DNA from: CAYYMD01 sp964472875
GTDB taxonomy: Bacteria; Planctomycetota; Phycisphaerae; SM23-33
Assembly: GCA_964472875.1 (NCBI GenBank)
Contig: CAYYMD010000068.1
Location: 1 to 11,242, forward strand
Direction of reading: 5' to 3'
DNA: 11,242 nt
Part shown: piece by piece, positions 1-5,639 of the stretch
How positions within the stretch are numbered: position 1 is the stretch's first letter
Layout: every line of letters starts with the position of its first letter
Program-made: the position numbers and the translations under genes
The notes under the pieces: model-generated
Database searches by the model: none
Told to the model about the DNA's origin: nothing
The model's input: only the letters and a program-made list of their open reading frames with translations

Positions 1-42
1 GCAGATTTTTGCATGCCGCATGCTTTTGCGAGGTAAAGACTT

Positions 43-285
43 ATGTCGAATGACGGAAATTCTGTAAAAAATAATGAAAATTCCCCCGCCGCCGACGCCG
101 CAAGGGTAGACCCCCAGGCGATGACCGCCGGGCAGGTGGCCAAAATCCTCTCCGCCGCGGGTGGGCGGAGGATTACCGCAGACGCCGTCCGGGCCACTAT
201 CGAGGCCGGGGCGCCTGTCCTGCCCGACGGGCGGGTGAACCTGGTCGATCTGATGGCGTGGATGGAGAGGGAGCTGGCCAAATGA
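43..285 (+). CDS. Small terminase-like HTH protein (probable TerS)
   Basis: An 80-residue protein directly upstream of the large terminase and overlapping it by ATGA (stop 283-285, next start 282). The start ATG is preceded by GAGGT at 30-34. The first 25 residues are polar and probably disordered. Residues 27-78 look like a small winged-helix or excisionase-type domain (GQVAKIL, then ITADAVR, then AGAPVLPDGRVN, then AWM). Small terminase subunits such as lambda Nu1 carry a winged helix that recognises the packaging site and recruits the large subunit, and position, size and fold type fit that role. The same pattern recurs at the N-terminus of the large terminase. There is no clear match to a named family by eye, so TerS is inferred mainly from context; a generic phage DNA-binding protein is the alternative. 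Confidence 0.6.
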   Translation: MSNDGNSVKNNENSPAADAARVDPQAMTAGQVAKILSAAGGRRITADAVRATIEAGAPVLPDGRVNLVDLMAWMERELAK

Positions 286-2549
286 ACATCGACCTCCGAC
301 AAGTACGCCCCGGCAAACTGGCCGGCCTGCTGAACTCGACAAAACTCGGCGAGGTGACCACAGAGTCCCGCGTGCGGCGCAACGTCGTCCGGGCGGGCCT
401 TCGCGTCGGCGACGGCAAGCGGGTCAACGTCCTGGGCTACGCGGCGTGGCTGATGGATACCTGGCAGGACAAGCTCCACCAGGCCGAGAGAGCAAGCGGC
501 CTCTCCGGCTACGAGGCGATGAAGGAGCAGGCCCGGGCCCGCAACGCGGCGCTGTCCACATCGGGACGCGACATAGGGCAGATACCCGACGTGGTGGACC
601 CGCGGCGGAAGGAAAAGGCCGTCGCGAACTTCCGGTTCTTCTGCGAGTCTTACTTCCCCGACACGTTCACCCTGCCATGGTCGCCGGACCATTTGAAGGT
701 TATTGCAAAAATAGAGGAGGCCGTCCTGCACGGCGGCCTGTTCGCAATGGCGATGCCTCGCGGAGCCGGGAAGACGACCCTTGCCGAGTGCGCTTGCCTG
801 TGGGCTGTGCTGACCGGCTCACGTGAGTTCGTGTGTCTTATCGGCTCCGACGAGGGCCACGCCATCGATATGCTCGAGAGCATCAAGATGGAACTGGACG
901 GCAACGACCGCCTGCTGGAGGATTTTCCCGAGGCCGTCTATCCCATCCACCGGCTGGAAGGCATACCCAACCGCTGCAACGGCCAGTTGCACCAGGGCAA
1001 ACGCACGCACATCGGCTGGACCGCCCAGGAGATTGTCCTGCCGACCATACCCCACAGCCCGGCAAGCGGGGCCATCATCAAGGTGGCCGGTCTGACCGGG
1101 CGTATCCGGGGCATGAAGTACAAGCGCACCGACGGCAAGACGGTCCGCCCGTCGCTTGTGATACTGGACGACCCGCAGACGGATGAGTCGGCGCGTTCAT
1201 TGTCTCAGTGCGCAACGCGCGAGAGCATACTGGCGGGTGCTGTCCTTGGTCTGGCCGGGCCGGGCAGGAAGATTGCCGGCGTCATGCCCTGCACGGTCAT
1301 CCGCCCCGGCGACATGGCCGACCGCATACTCGATAGGGAAAAACACCCCACCTGGCAGGGCGAGCGGACCAGGATGGTCTATTCGTTCCCGGCCAACCGG
1401 AAGTTGTGGGACAGATACGCACAGATACGCGCAGAGAGTCTCCGCAACAACAACGGCGGCAGGGAAGCGACCGAGTTCTATCGGCAGAATCGCGAGGCCA
1501 TGGATGCCGGAGCGGAGGTCGCCTGGCCGCAGCGGTACAATCCCGACGAGATATCGGCCATCCAGCACGCCATGAATCTCCGCCTCCAGGACGAGGCGGC
1601 GTTCTTCGCAGAGTACCAGAACGACCCGCTGCCCGAGGATGCCGGCGACGCCGAGATGCTCACCGCAGAGCAGGTCGCCGCAAAGACAAACGGCATGGCT
1701 CGCGGCGTGGTTCCCCTCGGCTGCAACCACGTGACGATGTTCATAGATGTCCAGGGCAAACTGCTCTACTGGCTCGTGGCCGCGTGGGAAGACGACTTTA
1801 CAGGCTACGTCATAGACTACGGCGCGTACCCGGACCAGAAGCGTGCGTACTTCACGCTCCGCGACGCCACGCGGACGCTCGGGCGGGCCGCGCCCGGCAC
1901 GGGACTGGAGGGCTCGATATACGCGGGCCTCGAGAAACTAACCGGCGACTACCTCGCCCGACAATGGCCGCGCGACGACGGGGCCGTCATGTCCATCGGG
2001 CGGTGCCTCATAGACGCCAACTGGGGCCAGTCCACGGATGTGGTCTACCAGTTCTGCCGCCAGAGCCCGCACTCGGCCGTGGTCATGCCCAGCCACGGAA
2101 GGTACGTGGGGGCATCGAGCGTGCCGTTCTTCGAATACAAGCGCAAGCAGGGCGACCGCGTCGGCCATCACTGGCGGATACCGAACGTGCGTGGCCGGCG
2201 GCAGGTCCGCCACGTGCTGATAGACACCAACTACTGGAAGTCGTTCGTCCACGCACGACTGGCGGTGGCCATGGGCGACAAGGGATGCCTGTCTTTATTC
2301 GGCAGGCAGGACCACCGGCTGTTCGCCGACCATCTCACCGCCGAGTACCGCGTCAGGACAGAGGGCCGCGGCCGCACCGTGGACGAATGGAAACTCCGCG
2401 CCGGCCATCCGGACAACCACTGGCTGGACTGCATGGTCGGCTGCGCCGTTGCGGCCTCGATGTGCGGTGCGTCACTGCCGGGCATGGCCGCGGCCGCGCC
2501 GCCGCGAAAACGAAAGCGATACACCCAACAGGACCTCAGGAGAAGATAG
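282..2549 (+). CDS. Phage terminase large subunit, GpA-like
   Basis: A 755-residue packaging motor. The ATPase domain shows Walker A PRGAGKTT (residues 159-166, catalytic Lys164) and a Walker B-type VILDD (residues 293-297). The C-terminal nuclease has the GpA-type acidic residues: FIDVQ (Asp489), CLIDANWGQS (Asp578) and DNHWLDCMVGCA (Asp716). This protein cuts concatemeric DNA and pumps it through the portal using ATP. Start 282 is preferred over an in-frame GTG at 258 because it overlaps the previous stop as ATGA and has a GAGAGGGAG purine run just upstream. Residues 8-58 repeat the pattern of the preceding small protein (GKLAGLL, then VTTESRVR, then AGLRVGDGKRVN, then AAWLM), so a TerS-like domain seems fused to the front. 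Length is somewhat above lambda GpA (about 640), in keeping with the extra N-terminus. Assignment to large terminase is firm; GpA over other TerL classes is likely. Confidence 0.93.
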   Translation: MNIDLRQVRPGKLAGLLNSTKLGEVTTESRVRRNVVRAGLRVGDGKRVNVLGYAAWLMDTWQDKLHQAERASGLSGYEAMKEQARARNAALSTSGRDIGQIPDVVDPRRKEKAVANFRFFCESYFPDTFTLPWSPDHLKVIAKIEEAVLHGGLFAMAMPRGAGKTTLAECACLWAVLTGSREFVCLIGSDEGHAIDMLESIKMELDGNDRLLEDFPEAVYPIHRLEGIPNRCNGQLHQGKRTHIGWTAQEIVLPTIPHSPASGAIIKVAGLTGRIRGMKYKRTDGKTVRPSLVILDDPQTDESARSLSQCATRESILAGAVLGLAGPGRKIAGVMPCTVIRPGDMADRILDREKHPTWQGERTRMVYSFPANRKLWDRYAQIRAESLRNNNGGREATEFYRQNREAMDAGAEVAWPQRYNPDEISAIQHAMNLRLQDEAAFFAEYQNDPLPEDAGDAEMLTAEQVAAKTNGMARGVVPLGCNHVTMFIDVQGKLLYWLVAAWEDDFTGYVIDYGAYPDQKRAYFTLRDATRTLGRAAPGTGLEGSIYAGLEKLTGDYLARQWPRDDGAVMSIGRCLIDANWGQSTDVVYQFCRQSPHSAVVMPSHGRYVGASSVPFFEYKRKQGDRVGHHWRIPNVRGRRQVRHVLIDTNYWKSFVHARLAVAMGDKGCLSLFGRQDHRLFADHLTAEYRVRTEGRGRTVDEWKLRAGHPDNHWLDCMVGCAVAASMCGASLPGMAAAAPPRKRKRYTQQDLRRR

Positions 2550-2551
2550 TC

Positions 2552-2743
2552 ATGAACGATACTACCTCTACTGCCCAGCCCGAACAGAATCGAAAAGACG
2601 AAAAACGCGGCCTCGAATGCCGCTATTGCGGCTGCCGGCACTTCCGAGTCGTCTATACCCGCCCGACGTGGGGCGGCCGCATTATGCGCCGCCGCGAATG
2701 CCGCCACTGCGGTAAGCGGATGACGACGTGGGAAAAGGCGTAA
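2552..2743 (+). CDS. Small NrdR-like zinc ribbon protein
   Basis: A 63-residue protein starting 2 bases after the terminase stop, with AGGAG at 2538-2542 as ribosome binding site. After a polar N-terminus (about 20 residues) it has ECRYCGC, then RRRECRHCGKRMTTWE. The two CxxC pairs and the spacing match the zinc ribbon at the front of the ribonucleotide-reductase repressor NrdR (CPYC, then RRRREC..C..RFTT.E), but the ATP-cone domain of NrdR is absent. Short stand-alone zinc ribbons of this type occur in phage genomes, usually with unknown role; nucleic acid binding or partner binding is plausible. It sits between the large terminase and the accessory LRR island, and its GC-rich codon use matches the terminase, so it likely belongs to the packaging operon. 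Zinc binding is well supported by the motif; function is not known. Confidence 0.8.
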   Translation: MNDTTSTAQPEQNRKDEKRGLECRYCGCRHFRVVYTRPTWGGRIMRRRECRHCGKRMTTWEKA

Positions 2744-3052
2744 AAGGAAGAAATTGCAGGCATATTCATGCTGTAGGGTAAATTCCCTACATGCTGTAAA
2801 CAATAGGTTTACGTTTAAGAATTTTGATAATTTTCTCGAAAATTCTCGAATGTGTGATAACATTACAAATGCTCGGAGGAAAGGGCACGCTCATTTGCGG
2901 AAGGGCAGTGTGTCGCTTTGCTCATCGGCTTACGGCCATGAATAGGTAACGCTCGATCCCGGCGCACCGGGACCGGGGAAAATAAGGCGGCTTGCTCGCT
3001 CGCGGCCGAAACCGACGCGGAAAATCCGCGGCAAAAATAAAGGAGCAGGACG
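2744..3052 (+). promoter_or_regulatory. AT-rich intergenic region and hairpin-rich leader of the LRR gene
   Basis: This 309-base stretch has no convincing gene. The first half (to about 2870) is AT-rich with several inverted repeats: 2772-2778/2785-2791, 2796-2801/2807-2812 and AGAATTTT at 2818-2825 with AAAATTCT at 2839-2846. Such base composition suits a promoter. TGTGATAAC near 2853-2861 resembles an extended -10 box but lacks a good -35, so no promoter is claimed. The second half is GC-richer with predicted hairpins at 2957-2972 (TCCCGG/CCGGGA) and 3016-3030 (CGCGGA/TCCGCG, AAA loop), and ends in AGGAG at 3041-3045, seven bases before ATG 3053. A cis-regulatory RNA leader is possible, but I cannot match it to a known riboswitch class. 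Confidence 0.4.
2767..2812 (+). repeat. Direct repeat CATGCTGTA around a hairpin, followed by a second hairpin
   Basis: CATGCTGTA occurs at 2767-2775 and again at 2790-2798. Between them TGTAGGG (2772-2778) pairs with CCCTACA (2785-2791) around a six-base loop. GTAAAC (2796-2801) then pairs with GTTTAC (2807-2812). The second direct repeat overlaps both hairpins, so the elements interlock. They lie just after the zinc ribbon gene, at the left edge of the AT-rich island. They could be operator sites, an mRNA end structure or the scar of an insertion. No U-tract follows either hairpin, so a standard intrinsic terminator is unlikely. Confidence 0.5.
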
Positions 3053-5023
3053 ATGAACGGAAAATGGATGTTAACGATGGCAGGCGATCTCCGGGGGAGT
3101 GCGCGCTTCGGAGACCGCCCTGTTTCTTGGCAGCGCACAGGATGGAAAGGGAAAGCGATGTACGGACGCGAGAAAGAGGCGAAGGCACGAACGGACATAC
3201 AGAAAATGAAAGGGAAAACAAGAATGCAGGGCGTTCCATGGGTATGTCGCTTTTTCTTGGCGCTGGTCATGTTTGCCTCGATGGCCTCCCTTGCCCACGC
3301 GTCTGGCACGGACTTCGACGGCGACGGTCTGTACGACGTGGAGGACTGGGTTCAAGACGAAGACATTGATCCCCCCTCTGTTTCAGGCAGGGCCAATATT
3401 AGCACAAAAGGAATCGAGGATCTTGACGGCGCCAATCAGTTCACGCAAGCGGAAGGGCTTTACTTGGACTATAACCAAATCACTTCCATCGAATCCGGCG
3501 ACTTCACCGGACTGGGCGACTTGCAACGGCTTTACTTGAGACACAACCAAATCACTTCCATAGAATCCGGCGACTTCACCGGACTGGGCAACTTGCAATG
3601 GCTTCACTTGTACGGCAACCAAATCACCTCCATAGAATCCGGCGACTTCACCGGCCTGGGCAACTTGCATAATCTTTTCTTGAGCAATAACCAAATCACC
3701 TCCATCGAATCCGTCGACTTAACCGGCCTGGGCAACTTGCAATCGCTTGGCTTGAGCTATAACCAAATCACCTCCATCGAATCCGGCGACTTCACCGGCC
3801 TGGGCAACTTGCAATCGCTTTACTTGTACGGCAACCAAATCACCTCCATCGAATCCGGCGACTTCACCGGCCTGAACAACTTGCAATCGCTTGGCTTGAG
3901 CAATAACCAAATCACCTCCATCGAATCCGGCGACTTTACCGGCCTGGGCAACTTGCAATCGCTTTATTTGGACGATAACCAAATCACCTCCATAGAATCC
4001 GGCGACTTCACCGGCCTGGGCAACTTGCAATGGCTTGACTTGAGCAATATCCAAATCACCTCCATCGAATCCGTCGACTTCACCGGACTGGGCGACTTGC
4101 AACAGCTTTGGTTGGAAAGCAACCAAATCACCTCCATAGAATCCGGCGACTTCACCGGACTGGGCGACTTGCAACGGCTTTACTTGAGACACAACCAAAT
4201 CACTTCCATCGAATCCGGCGACTTCACCGACTTGGGCAACTTGCAACTGCTTTATTTGGGACACAACAAAATCACCTCCATCGAATCCGGCGACTTCACC
4301 GGCCTGGGCAACTTGCAATCGCTTGGCTTGAGCAATAACCAAATCACCTCCATCGAATCCGGCGACTTTACCGGACTGGGCAACTTGCAATGGCTTTACT
4401 TGTACGGCAACCAAATCACCTCCATAGAATCCGGCGACTTCACCGGACTGAGCAACTTGCAAGGGCTTGATTTGGGCCGTAATCAAATCACCTCCATCGA
4501 ATCCGGCGACTTCAGCGGGCTGAGCAACTTGCAAGGGCTTGATTTGGACCGTAACCAAATTACCTCCATCGAATCCGGCGCATTCGACGGGTTAAATAGT
4601 CTTGTTTTTCTACGTTTGGATCGCAACTCATTCAACGAGTTGAACCTTACCGATGCGGACCTGCCTGTGTTGGATTACTTAACAGTCGACACGTCGGAAA
4701 TAGACACCCTCATACTTGATGATGCGATTTTGAGCCAATTATCCTTCGATGAGATTTTGGAGGAAACTTCCGCCATATTAAAAGCCAGTCTCGTCTACAC
4801 GGACCTGGGCGACACAAGTGACCTGAATGGCCTCCTATCCCTCGACTCGCTGGAATTACTCTCTGTAGACCCCGAACTGTACGATACGTGGAAGGGCGAC
4901 CTCGACGCATGGGACGCCAGCGCTGGCCATACTCTGGATATAGTCCCCGAACCGGCCTCAATGATACTCCTGGGCTTCGGCGGCCTGTCACTGATTCGTC
5001 GGCGCAGACGGGCGGTGCAGTAA
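3053..5023 (+). CDS. Secreted leucine-rich-repeat protein with PEP-CTERM anchor
   Basis: Up to 656 residues. A secretion signal is clear: a hydrophobic core FFLALVMFASMASL ending in AHA/S near residue 84. Next comes a calcium-loop-like DFDGDGLYDVEDW, then 16 LRR copies from about residue 129 to 512 (LQxLxLxxNQITSIES pattern, 24 residues each), a degenerate capping region, and a C-terminal VPEP (631-634), hydrophobic helix and RRRRR: the PEP-CTERM signal recognised by exosortase. It should be exported and surface-anchored or released. Start is uncertain: ATG 3053 has a strong AGGAG (3041-3045) but leaves some 60 polar residues before the signal core. ATG 3206, or ATG 3224 with AGGGA upstream, gives a normal signal peptide. 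Base composition is clearly more AT-rich than the phage genes on both sides, and the gene separates terminase from portal. LRRs bind proteins or glycans; the target here is unknown. Cargo (moron) status is inferred. Confidence 0.88.
   Translation: MNGKWMLTMAGDLRGSARFGDRPVSWQRTGWKGKAMYGREKEAKARTDIQKMKGKTRMQGVPWVCRFFLALVMFASMASLAHASGTDFDGDGLYDVEDWVQDEDIDPPSVSGRANISTKGIEDLDGANQFTQAEGLYLDYNQITSIESGDFTGLGDLQRLYLRHNQITSIESGDFTGLGNLQWLHLYGNQITSIESGDFTGLGNLHNLFLSNNQITSIESVDLTGLGNLQSLGLSYNQITSIESGDFTGLGNLQSLYLYGNQITSIESGDFTGLNNLQSLGLSNNQITSIESGDFTGLGNLQSLYLDDNQITSIESGDFTGLGNLQWLDLSNIQITSIESVDFTGLGDLQQLWLESNQITSIESGDFTGLGDLQRLYLRHNQITSIESGDFTDLGNLQLLYLGHNKITSIESGDFTGLGNLQSLGLSNNQITSIESGDFTGLGNLQWLYLYGNQITSIESGDFTGLSNLQGLDLGRNQITSIESGDFSGLSNLQGLDLDRNQITSIESGAFDGLNSLVFLRLDRNSFNELNLTDADLPVLDYLTVDTSEIDTLILDDAILSQLSFDEILEETSAILKASLVYTDLGDTSDLNGLLSLDSLELLSVDPELYDTWKGDLDAWDASAGHTLDIVPEPASMILLGFGGLSLIRRRRRAVQ
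3083..3119 (+). promoter_or_regulatory. Strong hairpin at the 5' end of the LRR message
   Basis: GGCGATCTCCG (3083-3093) pairs with CGGAGACCGCC (3109-3119) with one A-C mismatch, around a 15-base GC-rich loop. It can extend outward with CA 3081-3082 and TG 3121-3122. It lies 30 bases inside the longest reading frame, between the AGGAG/ATG at 3053 and the later candidate starts at 3206 and 3224. If translation begins at 3206 or 3224 this hairpin is part of the untranslated leader and could control initiation. Confidence 0.4.
3473..4588 (+). repeat. LRR coding repeat array, 72-base period, 16 copies
   Basis: The array comprises a partial first copy (3473-3508) and 15 full 72-base units (3509-4588) with no length change, each encoding 24 residues. 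The scaffold codons (AACCAAATCACCTCCAT and GAATCCGGCGACTTC) are almost invariant, while the codons at the x positions in LQxLxLxxN change from copy to copy. Several distant copies are nearly identical: units at 3509 and 4157 differ at one base, and units at 3581 and 4373 differ at one base. This points to duplication or gene conversion between units. The reverse strand stays open across much of the array, which is a by-product of the periodicity. Confidence 0.95.
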
Positions 5024-5370
5024 AACCTCCTACGACTGCTGCATAAAGCGATTAAAATCCAACCGGCCAGCAGTAGTGCTTCGGTCCGGTAGACCAAAGC
5101 ACTTAGAGATCTCCCCCCGCCTCGCGGATGGCTTTTATTACGGCACCATCCAATGTAATAGCCCACAGCTGTTGCTTTTTACTCTTGTGCATTACAGATA
5201 CGTAATGATTTCAACTCAATGTTCGGAAACCGCTTGAGTCGCTTCTTTAAGCACATCAAAATGCACTTAGTAAATCGGGCCGGTTGACGGTCCGGTCATT
5301 ACGATAAAAACCGAATATCGCCCAGGAAACAGGACCGGCCAGTCCTGAGTCTTCGCAGAACGAAACTGAA
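5024..5370. other. Intergenic region without a convincing gene
   Basis: This stretch of about 350 bases follows the LRR gene and is AT-richer than the phage genes. It holds a strong hairpin at 5075-5103, a 7-base inverted repeat GGCCGGT (5278-5284) / ACCGGCC (5334-5340), and the start of the terminator at its right end. Minus-strand reading gives short peptide-like stretches, including a 29-codon frame from ATG 5192 to the stop at 5103, that could be a decayed gene. None is long enough to call. No tRNA or transposase remains were recognised. Confidence 0.5.
5075..5103 (+). other. 12-base-pair hairpin downstream of the LRR gene
   Basis: AGTGCTTCGGTC (5075-5086) pairs with GACCAAAGCACT (5092-5103) around the loop CGGTA, with one C-A mismatch. 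It begins 52 bases after the LRR stop codon. No U-tract follows, so it is not a standard intrinsic terminator. It could protect the 3' end of the LRR message or be a weak terminator. Confidence 0.5.
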
Positions 5371-5410
5371 GCCCCACCTTCACCGCGCGGTGTGGAGGTG
5401 GGGCTTTTTT
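5371..5410 (+). terminator. Intrinsic (rho-independent) terminator
   Basis: GCCCCACCT (5371-5379) pairs with AGGTGGGGC (5396-5404). An inner CACC/GGTG pairing (5381-5384/5389-5392) closes a GCGC loop, with a small internal loop at T5380 and 5393-5395. Six T residues follow at 5405-5410. This is a strong terminator on the + strand. It ends the LRR island and lies only 18 bases before the ATG of the next head gene. Confidence 0.85.
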
Positions 5411-5428
5411 CCTGGGGCAGGGAAAACC

Positions 5429-5626
5429 ATGGCGGACGAACTGGACAACGAGATTCGCGACAACGCCGCGGGGCCCAGGCGGGCACGAGGCGACGGCGGC
5501 GAGATGGAGCAGCACCCGCTGAAAGACCAGATAGCGGCCGACAAGTACCTGGCGGAGAAAGACGCGCTGGCCAGGGCGAACCCGGGCATCAAGCGCGTGA
5601 AGATCGTCCCGCCGGGAACTACCTGA
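5429..5626 (+). CDS. Small head protein in the gpW position, directly before portal
   Basis: A 65-residue protein with AGGG at 5419-5422 ahead of its ATG. It reads as an N-terminal helix (ELDNEIRDNAAGP), a short DG/E segment, a second helix (LKDQIAADKYLAEKDAL) and a basic tail ending in VKIVPPGTT. A protein of this size with a GP..DG..v..hpL.D.I pattern commonly sits just before lambda-type portals, the position of the head-joining protein gpW in lambda. Similarity to gpW itself is only general (size, helix-strand-helix order), so a joiner or stopper role is inferred from position. It lies 13 bases before the portal start. A longer frame starting at 5390 would run through the terminator stem and is not favoured. 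Confidence 0.65.
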   Translation: MADELDNEIRDNAAGPRRARGDGGEMEQHPLKDQIAADKYLAEKDALARANPGIKRVKIVPPGTT

Positions 5627-5639
5627 TTGGGAAGAATAA

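Noticed and set aside
258..281. GTG 258 as the large terminase start
   Set aside because: ATG 282 overlaps the upstream stop as ATGA and has a purine-rich ribosome site; the extra eight residues overlap the small protein.
1406..2743. Long + frame overlapping the terminase gene
   Set aside because: Only the last 63 codons (from ATG 2552) look like a protein. The rest is an Arg/Pro-rich shadow of the terminase frame.
2754..2945. 63-codon + frame after the zinc ribbon gene
   Set aside because: No ribosome site, Cys/Asn-rich composition and overlap with the hairpin-rich region; it looks non-coding.
2878..2955. c-di-GMP-I (GEMM) riboswitch
   Set aside because: Fragments such as CACGC, CGCTTTGC and GGTAAC recall parts of the consensus, but the central GCAAACC/GGGACGCAAAGC core and the paired stems are missing.
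3719..4558. 279-codon minus-strand frame across the LRR array (and 3383-3694)
   Set aside because: It is a by-product of the 72-base period: each repeat leaves the same antisense frame open. No start context is seen, and the + strand encodes a clear LRR.
3473..4588. Diversity-generating retroelement target
   Set aside because: Variable codons are tempting (many NNC), but no reverse transcriptase or template repeat is in the window, changes are not adenine-only, and the variation is spread over many repeats rather than one 3' variable region.
3473..4588. CRISPR array
   Set aside because: The 72-base units are contiguous, in frame and coding, with no unique spacers of regular length.
5390..5428. 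Earlier start of the gpW-position protein at 5390
   Set aside because: It would translate through the terminator stem and U-tract; ATG 5429 has its own AGGG.
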